From Desmonostoc geniculatum HA4340-LM1 (GTDB lineage: Bacteria; Cyanobacteriota; Cyanobacteriia; Cyanobacteriales; Nostocaceae): DNA of 64,000 bases. The DNA lies in assembly GCA_019359545.1 (NCBI GenBank), contig JAHHHB010000016.1, positions 1 to 64,000 on the forward strand. The letters are read 5' to 3'. This document shows, piece after piece, positions 17,829 to 25,499 of this stretch (position 1 is the stretch's first letter; each line of letters begins with the position of its first letter). The position numbers and the translations under genes were made by a program. The notes beneath the pieces were generated by a model, which saw only the letters and a list, made by a program, of their open reading frames with translations, was not told the origin of the DNA and made no database searches.

Positions 17829-19772
17829 ATGCTAGCTCTGTTAAAAACAATTCGACATGCGATCGCCAGTTGGTGGTCTGAGTTCACCCTCCAAACCAAA
17901 CTCTTGGCTGTGGCGACAATGGTAGTCTCCTTGGTGATGAGTGGTTTGACGTTTTGGGCTGTGAACACCATTCAGCAGGATGCACGGATGAATGACACCC
18001 GCTTCGGGCGTGATTTGGGACTCCTGCTTGCTGCCAACGTTGCCCCCCTAGTGGCTGATAATAATCTGACTGAGGTTGCCCAATTTTCCCAACGCTTCTA
18101 CAGCAGCACCTCTAGTGTGCGTTATATGCTATATGCCGATGATACTGGGAAAATCTTTTTTGGCATTCCTTTTTGGGAACAGGAGGTAGAAAACTCCCTC
18201 ACCATTGAGCGGCGAATACAACTGCCAGAGGATTATCCTGGAGATGGGGAAAAGCCGATGGTGCGGCAACATACAACCCCATCTGGGACAGTCACCGATG
18301 TATTTATTCCCTTGATCGTCAATGAAAAATACTTGGGTGTATTAGCGATCGGTATTAATCCCAATCAAACTGCCGTCATCTCCACCAATTTTACCCGCGA
18401 TGTCACCATTGCCGTATTTATTACCATTTGGGTAATGGTGATTTTGGCAGGAGTGATTAACGCTTTGACCATCACCAAGCCGATTAAAGAACTGCTGGTG
18501 GGGGTGAAGCAAATTGCCACGGGGAATTTTAAGCAGCGGATTGATTTACCTTTAGGGGGCGAACTAGGGGAGTTAATTTTAAGCTTTAATGAGATGGCAG
18601 AGCGATTAGAGCGCTATGAAGAACAAAATATCGAAGAACTCACCGCCGAAAAAGCCAAACTAGAAACTCTAGTTTCCACCATCGCTGATGGTGCTGTGTT
18701 GATAGATAACAATATGCAGGTGATTTTAGTCAACCCCACAGCAGGGCGAATTTTTGGTTGGGAAGCCGCTGAAGTGGTAGGCCACAATGTGCTGCATCAC
18801 TTACCGCCGGCGGTACAGATGGAAATCACTCGCACTTTGTACGAAATGGCCGCAGGTGAATGTGAAAGCGCCGAATTCCGGATTTTTCTCAATCAACCCA
18901 TCCAGAGGACAGTCCGAATTCTCTTGACTACAGTACTTAACTCGCAACGAGAAAGTATCAAAGGTATTGCCATTACCGTTCAAGATATCACCCGCGAGGT
19001 GGAATTAAACGAAGCCAAAAGCCAATTTATCAGCAACGTTTCTCACGAGCTGCGAACGCCTCTATTCAACATCAAAACTTATATTGAAACCTTGCACGAC
19101 TACGGCGAAGACTTGGGCGTAAAAGAACGCCAAGAGTTTCTGCAAACAGTGAACCATGAAACCGATCGCCTGACTCGCTTAGTTAACGATGTTTTAGACT
19201 TGTCAAAACTTGAATCTGGTCGGAATTATAGCTTTGATGGAGTGGATTTAGGCCAGGCGATCGAACAAACACTGCGTACTTACCAACTCAATGCTAAAGA
19301 TAAATGTGTTGAACTCATTCAAGAAGTTGCTCCTAATTTGCCCTTCGTAGTAGGTAATTATGATTTGTTGGTACAAGTATTTGGTAATTTGATTGGTAAT
19401 GCCCTAAAATTCACAAAAGCTGGCGGTAAAGTGGCAATCCGCGCCTACCAACTAGATTTTAAGCCCAATCACACCCAATCTCCGCCAGTGCGAATTGAAA
19501 TTTCCGATACAGGAATTGGTATTGCCACAGAAGACCAACATTCAATTTTTGAACGCTTCTTCCGAGTAGAAAACCGAGTTCACACCCTAGAAGGCACTGG
19601 TTTAGGTTTATCGATTGTTAGAAACATCATCGACAGACACCGTAGTAAAGTCCATTTGGTGAGTGAAGTTGGCATTGGTACCACTTTTTGGTTCGACTTA
19701 GCCGTATTTGAAGAAGAAGCACTACCTGTAGTAGTTGAACCTAATGCTGAAATCCCCAAAATCACTAAATAA
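17829..19772 (+). CDS. nblS: Sensor histidine kinase NblS (Hik33/DspA family)
   Basis: A 647-residue membrane kinase with TM1 at about 25-47, a periplasmic sensor region, TM2 at about 193-215, HAMP (216-268), PAS (about 285-390) and HisKA with FISNVSHELRTPLFNIKTYI (phospho-acceptor His 406). The ATPase domain shows GNLIGNALKFT, ISDTGIGIA, FERFFRVENR and GTGLGLSI. The N-terminal wording (SWWSEFTLQTKLLA, NTIQQDARMNDTRFGRDLGL) is characteristic of NblS/Hik33. This kinase signals high-light, nutrient, cold and osmotic stress to RpaB-type regulators and controls phycobilisome degradation and photoprotection genes. It lies on the same strand as purD with the XisI remnant between. Start ATG at 17829. 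Confidence 0.92.
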   Translation: MLALLKTIRHAIASWWSEFTLQTKLLAVATMVVSLVMSGLTFWAVNTIQQDARMNDTRFGRDLGLLLAANVAPLVADNNLTEVAQFSQRFYSSTSSVRYMLYADDTGKIFFGIPFWEQEVENSLTIERRIQLPEDYPGDGEKPMVRQHTTPSGTVTDVFIPLIVNEKYLGVLAIGINPNQTAVISTNFTRDVTIAVFITIWVMVILAGVINALTITKPIKELLVGVKQIATGNFKQRIDLPLGGELGELILSFNEMAERLERYEEQNIEELTAEKAKLETLVSTIADGAVLIDNNMQVILVNPTAGRIFGWEAAEVVGHNVLHHLPPAVQMEITRTLYEMAAGECESAEFRIFLNQPIQRTVRILLTTVLNSQRESIKGIAITVQDITREVELNEAKSQFISNVSHELRTPLFNIKTYIETLHDYGEDLGVKERQEFLQTVNHETDRLTRLVNDVLDLSKLESGRNYSFDGVDLGQAIEQTLRTYQLNAKDKCVELIQEVAPNLPFVVGNYDLLVQVFGNLIGNALKFTKAGGKVAIRAYQLDFKPNHTQSPPVRIEISDTGIGIATEDQHSIFERFFRVENRVHTLEGTGLGLSIVRNIIDRHRSKVHLVSEVGIGTTFWFDLAVFEEEALPVVVEPNAEIPKITK

Positions 19773-20055
19773 GGCAAAAGTAATAAGTAATATGATGTCC
19801 GCCTAATTACCCATAATAAAAATTTCTCCGCGTCCCCGTGTCTCCGTGTCCCCGCGTCAGTCCTAACTATGGGTCTTTAACCGGACATGATACAAGTGAT
19901 ATTCAATTGTAGGGTGTGTTACTGCTGAGGGTACGGCACCTTGAATTTTTGATGCTGCATTGCGCTGCTATGATGTGACCAAGGTTGATTGAGTAGTACG
20001 ATCGCCACCTCATAGCCCATTGCACCTTCACAGTCAACAGCGATCGCTTGAACAT

Positions 20056-20223
20056 TAAGGCTTAATGTTGTAACTTTAAGGCTTAATGTTCTAGCTCTAA
20101 GGCTTAATGTTGTAACCTTAAGGCTTAATGTTGTAATCTTAAGGCTTAATGTTGTAATCTTAAGGCTTAATGTTGTAACCTTAAGACTTAATGTTGTAAT
20201 CTTAAGGCTTAATGTTGTAACAT
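20056..20223. repeat. Eight tandem copies of a 21-bp unit
   Basis: The unit TTAAGGCTTAATGTTGTAAC(C/T) repeats eight times with few substitutions (GTTCTAGCT in copy 2, AAGACTT in copy 7). Because 21 is a multiple of three, the minus strand encodes a seven-residue repeat (TTLSLKI/V), but no start signals or homologous protein support translation. Confidence 0.85.
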
Positions 20224-20449
20224 TGATGACCAAGGTTTGTTAGTGAGTGGTTTGTAGCACAATACAGTTCAGTTTTTGAGATGCGATAAATCGCCGTCTC
20301 TACAAGGGTTTTGGTTTTATCTGAACTGTATTGGTTTATAGGGAAACGCGATCGCGGGTATTTATAGTAAACGACTTTTAAGGAAAAAAATGTAGGTAGT
20401 TTACGCTAGTATATTTCAGAAATCAAATATGAGTCCTATGTATGGAATT

Positions 20450-20586
20450 AGGCGTTGCTGAATTTGGTCATGAATTATGTTTGTCCACATTTTGTAGTTT
20501 AATGCCAAATCCTTGTAGAGACGTAGCAATGCTACGTCTCTACATACCCGTAAATTGTAAATTCATATCTTGATTCAGCAACGCCT
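20450..20586. mobile_element. MITE-like element with 14-bp ends and GGAATT direct repeats
   Basis: AGGCGTTGCTGAAT (20450-20463) and ATTCAGCAACGCCT (20573-20586) are perfect inverted ends. GGAATT flanks both sides (20444-20449 and 20587-20592) and looks like a target-site duplication. An internal hairpin, TGTAGAGACGTAGC plus its reverse complement, lies at about 20514-20545. No coding capacity. Confidence 0.75.
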
Positions 20587-20606
20587 GGAATTTTTTTAAA
20601 CTTAAT

Positions 20607-20975
20607 CTAAGTTACTAAACTGAATAACAAGCAGACCAATAATAAACCCAATATCAACAACAAAGTCTGATTACGTTTTAGCCAAGTTTTCACAGTTACT
20701 GCAAAACTTTTAGAGTAACGCTGCTGTTCTAAATCTAACTGTATCTCTTCAATATTTTGGTAGAGGGTACAATCTTTGGCATGGGGACGCTGGGGAAAAT
20801 TGCAAGTATTATCAGCGTGATAAGTGCAGGTGTCGCACAGATAGCCGTCCCCAGTTGCACGGTGCAAAGGAATACCGGGATGACCGTAAGCTTTAAGTGT
20901 TATCCGACAATAAGGACAACTAATAGCTTGACTATCAACGAGTTGATGGCAGCGGGGACAAGATACAGTAGCCAA
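20607..20975 (-). CDS. Zinc-ribbon protein with C-terminal membrane anchor
   Basis: The 122-residue product has an N-terminal zinc ribbon (CPRCHQLVDSQAISCPYCRI), a second Cys-rich segment (LCDTCTYHADNTCNFPQRPHAKDC), a short helical linker, and a single hydrophobic helix at the C-terminus (TLLLILGLLLVCLLFSLV). This indicates a tail-anchored membrane protein with a cytoplasmic metal-binding head. It is a conserved cyanobacterial hypothetical without a known role. Start ATG at 20975. Upstream sequence shared with the GT2 gene separates it from that gene by about 200 bases, so co-transcription is possible but not shown. Confidence 0.75.
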   Translation of the reverse strand: MATVSCPRCHQLVDSQAISCPYCRITLKAYGHPGIPLHRATGDGYLCDTCTYHADNTCNFPQRPHAKDCTLYQNIEEIQLDLEQQRYSKSFAVTVKTWLKRNQTLLLILGLLLVCLLFSLVT

Positions 20976-21183
20976 AACCTTTAGGGAAAATACGTTAAGT
21001 AGACACTTTGATTTTAGCCATTTACCACGGCAATAGGGAAATACTGACTTAGCTCATTAATTTTGAATATATAGCATTTCCCGATAAGCGTGAGGTACTT
21101 GGTAGGGGCGCAAAGCTTTGCGCCCCTACAAATTTCTGTACCTCATTTGATTTGGAACCGCTATAGTTAGCTTTTAAAAATGT

Positions 21184-22131
21184 CTAACCCCGCATCTGTC
21201 GCAGTACATCAAACGCCTTACCTCGCAACCCAACTGGTAACAGCGATAACCCTAAACCAATCCAAGCTTTAGCAGTGGAAAAAGATTGTCCTGCTAAAAC
21301 TAGTTCTCTGCCTTTTTGCGTTTCTCCCTTTTCAATTAAACGCAAGCCTAATAATAATTGCGTTTCCATTAAACGCTCTTGCCTAATTTTTTCTAATTCT
21401 TCAGATTCAAACTTATAACTTTCTAAGTACCGAACTTTATCAAACAAATAAGGAATAGCTCGATTGATACCTTCCTGCTCTGCATGGTAACGATATTCCA
21501 TCAGTAACTCTGGTAAATAATAACCCTTTTTCCCCGCCAAAGCTAACCGCACAAATAAATCATTATCCTCGCAATTCTGCATATTAGGCAACAGAAATCC
21601 TAATTCTTGCAATGTTTGACGGCGAAATAATGTTGCCCCAATTTGAAAACTTTGATCGATAAATACAACTTCCAGCAAATTATCTACAACACCTGCGCGT
21701 AAATTCTTTCTCCCCCAGCGAAGAGAATTTTCCAGGGTTTGTGCCTCATCCCGGATATTGTTAATATCAATTATCCAATGGTCTGTACCAACAAAATCAA
21801 CACTAGAATCTTGGTCAAGAATAGCTGCTGTACTTGCGAGAAAATCAGGTGTTAGTCGGTCGTCATCATCAAATTTAATGAAATATTCACCGCTAGCAGC
21901 ATCAAATCCAGAGCGCATATTATTGCTTTTACCAATATTTTGCGGATGACGAATGTATTTAATCCGATGGTCTGTGTACTCTGACATTAACTCAGGTGTA
22001 CCATCGCTAGAACCGTCATCACAAACAATTAGTTCAAAGTCTTGCTCTGACTGATTAAGTATGCTGGCGATCGCACAAGGCAACAGAGATATACGATTAA
22101 AAGTAGGGATACAAACACTAATTTTGGGCAT
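21184..22131 (-). CDS. Family 2 glycosyltransferase
   Basis: A 315-residue GT-A enzyme. It opens with ISVCIPTFNRISLLPCAIAS, has LIVCDDGSSDGTPEL for nucleotide binding, KSNNMRSGFDAASGEYFIKF followed by DDDDRL (DXD-type metal motif), and QNCEDNDLFVRLALAG with the acidic general-base region. The C-terminal part (from about 230) is helical. It probably transfers a sugar from a nucleotide donor to a surface glycan or lipid at the inner face of the membrane; donor and acceptor are unknown. Start ATG at 22131. It is isolated from other glycan genes. Confidence 0.88.
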   Translation of the reverse strand: MPKISVCIPTFNRISLLPCAIASILNQSEQDFELIVCDDGSSDGTPELMSEYTDHRIKYIRHPQNIGKSNNMRSGFDAASGEYFIKFDDDDRLTPDFLASTAAILDQDSSVDFVGTDHWIIDINNIRDEAQTLENSLRWGRKNLRAGVVDNLLEVVFIDQSFQIGATLFRRQTLQELGFLLPNMQNCEDNDLFVRLALAGKKGYYLPELLMEYRYHAEQEGINRAIPYLFDKVRYLESYKFESEELEKIRQERLMETQLLLGLRLIEKGETQKGRELVLAGQSFSTAKAWIGLGLSLLPVGLRGKAFDVLRQMRG

Positions 22132-22723
22132 ATTACTATATAGTAGCTTCTTTTATCGTTACAGGATAATTCAGTATTCTCTGTATTTTAAAAGTTAAAA
22201 ATAACACAAAAAACATTTTGCTTGAATTGAACTGTGAAGTATTATAGTAAGTTTTTGCTAAATCGTCGTGGGGAACATGGCTGTGCCCTTGCCCGTGTAC
22301 TTCATTGACCTGAAAAACGCTGTATGTAGCAGGCAACAGGCTGGAAAGTCTATGTCGGGGTTTAGCGATCGGGATTATGTCCTAGACCATGCTTGAATTG
22401 CTATATTTTTCACATTTGTTACTGCATTAGGTAATTAATAATAAAACAGAGCTTAAATGTAGTAATTATGATCTCAAAAATTATCATTTTTGTTCAATTA
22501 TTCTGTAATTATAACAAAAATTAAAGCATATTTAATATCAAAAATGCATTATTTATGTTCGTTTTATAGTTTGGTAATACTAGTGAAAAATGATCAAATT
22601 AGAGATTATGTTGGTAACAGAAAATGGACACACTCAAATGGTCGTCATTTACCACGACTCGCTATCTACTAGTGTGGGTATTGACTACCTGACCAACAAA
22701 AATATCTTATTTCATCGAAATCC
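22132..22723. other. Divergent spacer upstream of the secreted beta-trefoil gene
   Basis: About 590 bases, AT-rich, between divergent genes. No supported gene, repeat array or hairpin of note. The 60-codon frame at 22490 lacks protein-like composition. Promoters for both flanking genes presumably lie here. Confidence 0.4.
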
Positions 22724-23248
22724 ATGAAAAAAATTATCAACTGCTTAGCTCAAATTACCTTATTAACTACAGTAACTTCCATTTCCATAACTTTTCCTTT
22801 AGTAGAAGATGCAACTGCTCAGTCAAGTTCTTTTCGTTTGCGAACTTTGTTTACAGGTTCAAATAAGTGCTTAGACATCATCAACGATGGATTTAACAAT
22901 AAACCTACTATGGCTGCATGTGGTAATTTTTCAGGACAGCTATGGAGTATAGAGCCTAGTAGATATAGTGGATATTACCGTCTACGAACACAATTTACAG
23001 GGTATAACAAATGTCTAGATATCATTAATGATGGCGTAAATAATAAACCTATTATGGCCACATGTGGTAATTTTTCTGGACAATTGTGGAAAATAGAATC
23101 TACACAGTCTCCTGGATTTTATCGTTTTAAAACACAATTTACCGGAAATAATAAATGTCTGGATATCATTAACGATGGATTGAACAACAAACCTGTTATG
23201 GCTGAGTGTGGTAACTACTCAGGACAATTTTGGAGTTTATCACTTTGA
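22724..23248 (+). CDS. Secreted beta-trefoil (ricin-like lectin fold) protein
   Basis: The 174-residue product has a Sec signal peptide (about 1-33, ending near ATAQSS) and three repeats of about 42 residues. Each contains FxTxFTGxNKCLDIINDGxN, then NKPxMAxCGNxSGQxW. The KCLDI and C-GN-(S)-GQ-W motifs match the Cys pair and QxW core of ricin B-type beta-trefoil domains, which often bind sugars. The repeats are almost identical in DNA, which suggests recent internal duplication or conversion. The protein is probably exported to the periplasm or outside. It is followed after 34 bases by another secreted repeat protein in the same direction, so the two may be an operon. No enzymatic domain is present. 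Confidence 0.75.
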   Translation: MKKIINCLAQITLLTTVTSISITFPLVEDATAQSSSFRLRTLFTGSNKCLDIINDGFNNKPTMAACGNFSGQLWSIEPSRYSGYYRLRTQFTGYNKCLDIINDGVNNKPIMATCGNFSGQLWKIESTQSPGFYRFKTQFTGNNKCLDIINDGLNNKPVMAECGNYSGQFWSLSL

Positions 23249-23282
23249 AATTTTCTCGAAGATTACATTCTAAACCATTTAA

Positions 23283-23918
23283 ATGGTGCAGCTTAGCATA
23301 AATATGAAAAGAAGTTTTTTGCTTTATATTTTCTCTCTAGTGCTACCAACAGTCTCTCTCTTAGCTCTAGTAACAAACCCAGCATCAGCCGAAATTAAAC
23401 TAAGAATAGAACAATTTGAAGCCAATTTAGTTGATACCGAACCAGCGCCATCAGAATTTATACAGTCAGAAATCATCAAGTGTGGAATTGATTCAGATAT
23501 TCCGACTGGGTATGTACCAGTCGCTTATCTTTATTACTCTCTGTGTAGTGGCTTTAATATTAACGCTACAAAATATCAATTACCATATTCTGGGCAAGTA
23601 ATCTGCGGAATACGAAGCACTTCAGTTTATCCATTGCCATCAAGTTATGTACCCACAGCTTATTCATATACAAGCGGATGCAGCACAAGTAGTTCCCTGG
23701 TTGGAGCTACAAATTCAACAACTATTGCTACTCCCTATTCTGGACAAATAATTTGTGGATTTACTGCACCACCAGGCTATACTGCTTCAGCTTCCAGATA
23801 TGAAAGTTCTTGCAATACAAACAACATAATTAGAGATGCAAATGCAACGCTAATTACTGCAACGACATCAACACCAATCAAACGACCTTTAGTTGACGCA
23901 CAATTACCTCAGCCGTAG
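23283..23918 (+). CDS. Secreted Cys-containing repeat protein of unknown function
   Basis: The 211-residue product has a signal peptide (if started at the ATG at 23304: MKRSFLLYIFSLVLP ... PASA) and three loosely similar repeats of the form (I/V)xCGI/F ... P-x-x-Y-V-P-x-A-Y-x-Y-x-S-x-C, about 50 residues apart. Each repeat has two Cys that could form a disulfide. I do not recognise the family. It lies 34 bases downstream of the beta-trefoil gene. Its last 41 bases overlap the end of the convergent HlyD gene, so the tail IKRPLVDAQLPQP is dictated by antisense HlyD sequence; this may be an extension acquired after loss of an earlier stop codon. Confidence 0.55.
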   Translation: MVQLSINMKRSFLLYIFSLVLPTVSLLALVTNPASAEIKLRIEQFEANLVDTEPAPSEFIQSEIIKCGIDSDIPTGYVPVAYLYYSLCSGFNINATKYQLPYSGQVICGIRSTSVYPLPSSYVPTAYSYTSGCSTSSSLVGATNSTTIATPYSGQIICGFTAPPGYTASASRYESSCNTNNIIRDANATLITATTSTPIKRPLVDAQLPQP

Positions 23919-25344
23919 CTGTATCGCCTGGACGTAAGGGAATACATTTGTTACTCGTTTGAATACAATTCTGCTTTAGAGTAATTTCTAAGTTATAAGC
24001 TGCTACTTTACCATTAGCTGTATCCACCTCTAAAGTAGTAGGAGAAATATCAACCAATTCTCCTTCTAATATTCCATAATCTTGGAAAGGATAAGCATCA
24101 AATTTGAGCTTAACTGGTAATCCTTTCCGCAAAGAACCACTTTCATTTGTTGCCATTTGTGCCCGAATTACAAAAGGCGAACCGATAGGAGCAATTTCTG
24201 TTACCATAGTTCCTGCCTGGACTACAGCACCAGCTTTTTGAATAGGTAACTGAAATACAGTACCACTTACAGGTGCTTTTAATTCTCGTTGTGCTAATTG
24301 AATATTTAAAGATGTAATCTGTCTTTTTGTTTGAGCGATTTCTGCGTTCAGAGTTGTAATTTCTGTTTGGAGATTTTTTTGTTGTTCCTCAATTTTGAGC
24401 AAAGCTAATTTACCAGAACGAGTTAATGTTTGATAACTGCGTTGCTGTTCATTGAAACGTAATTGTGCTTGTATGATGTCTGCCTTTCCTTGCTTGACAA
24501 TACGCTGATAACTACTTTGTTGTTCTGCTAAGCGTAATTTAGCTTGCTGAATATCTGACTGGCTTTGTTCATATATTTTTTGCTTGTCTTTGACTATTTC
24601 TTGTTTTTCTACAAAGTTAGTTTCAGGAATAACTTTCTCTTGCCAAAGTCTGCGATAACGTTCTTCTTCTCGTTGAGAACTTGCTAAACTACTCTGCACT
24701 AAATTTCTAGTAATTTTACTATGATCTAGATTTTGTTGTGCCTGATTTACTTGAGACATTTTTTCTGATTTTTGTAATTCAAAGGCATTACTAACAGCAA
24801 TTAAATTTTGCCGTGCTTGGTCTATTTGTGATTGTTTTTCTAATTCTTGAGCTTGATTTTGTTGGCGCTGAGTGGTGAGAGCAACTACTAACTGATTTTC
24901 AGATAAATTTAATTGCGATCGCCGATTTAATTGCCCTTCTAATTTATCCTGTATTTGCTGCAATTCTGTCTTCACTAATTCTGAATCCAAAACTAAAATT
25001 TTCTGTCCCATTTTAACTACATCACCTTCTTTTACCTGAATTTGTGTAACAGTTCCCGACACAGCAGCATCCAGCTTTATGGTTTTACCTTTAGGCTCAA
25101 TTCTGCCTCTAGCAGCACCAGTTTCATCAACCTGAGACAGCATTGCCCAAGGTAAAATAATGGAAACAAAGATGATTAAAAAATACAGCAATCCCCTTGT
25201 CCAAAGTTTAGGTAAGCCATCTAGTAATTCTTTAGTTGAAAAAGACCAATCATCAGTATATTTAGTTGGTGTTGCCAAATTTTCATCTCTATCTTCATAC
25301 TCATGGATTTGGGATGTTCTCTTTCCATTCAATGTGTTTGTCAT
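23878..25344 (-). CDS. HlyD-family membrane fusion protein of a type I secretion system
   Basis: The 488-residue adaptor has an N-terminal cytoplasmic stretch, one membrane helix (about 53-72, LLYFLIIFVSIILPWAML), a half lipoyl domain (GTVTQIQVKEGDVVKMGQKI), a long alpha-hairpin coiled coil (about 130-345, with many QAQ/EQQ heptads), and the second lipoyl half (LKAPVSGTVFQLPIQKAGAV). A beta-barrel domain ends at RPGDTATAEVIVRQLKVV. Such proteins bridge the inner-membrane ABC exporter to a TolC-like outer-membrane channel. It lies 155 bases downstream of the C39 ABC exporter on the same strand and is presumably co-transcribed with it. No TolC homologue is in the window. Start ATG at 25344. Confidence 0.9.
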   Translation of the reverse strand: MTNTLNGKRTSQIHEYEDRDENLATPTKYTDDWSFSTKELLDGLPKLWTRGLLYFLIIFVSIILPWAMLSQVDETGAARGRIEPKGKTIKLDAAVSGTVTQIQVKEGDVVKMGQKILVLDSELVKTELQQIQDKLEGQLNRRSQLNLSENQLVVALTTQRQQNQAQELEKQSQIDQARQNLIAVSNAFELQKSEKMSQVNQAQQNLDHSKITRNLVQSSLASSQREEERYRRLWQEKVIPETNFVEKQEIVKDKQKIYEQSQSDIQQAKLRLAEQQSSYQRIVKQGKADIIQAQLRFNEQQRSYQTLTRSGKLALLKIEEQQKNLQTEITTLNAEIAQTKRQITSLNIQLAQRELKAPVSGTVFQLPIQKAGAVVQAGTMVTEIAPIGSPFVIRAQMATNESGSLRKGLPVKLKFDAYPFQDYGILEGELVDISPTTLEVDTANGKVAAYNLEITLKQNCIQTSNKCIPLRPGDTATAEVIVRQLKVV

Positions 25345-25499
25345 TATTTATTCCTGTCAAAATTTTTAGATTAATTTGCTCTCAAAGTAACGAACTACAG
25401 CATATTTTCAGGTAATAAATTACAGGAATGAAATTTGATAGCTAAGTTTTAAGCATAGCTTGTCTTACTTCTGAATCCTGAATTCTGACTCCTAAATTC

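Larger units (their letters stand above)
19773..20606. other. Convergent spacer with tandem repeats and a target-site-flanked MITE
   Basis: About 830 bases. It contains a solo GTAGGGTGTGTTA end (19911-19923), the 21-bp tandem array (20056-20223), and the MITE at 20450-20586 with its hairpin. A 104-codon minus-strand frame over 19919-20233 is a consequence of the 21-bp array and is not called. Confidence 0.55.

Noticed and set aside
19919-20233. A 104-codon minus-strand frame with TTLSLK repeats
   Set aside because: It is produced by the 21-bp tandem DNA repeat; no start signal or homologous protein is recognised. Kept only as a repeat feature.
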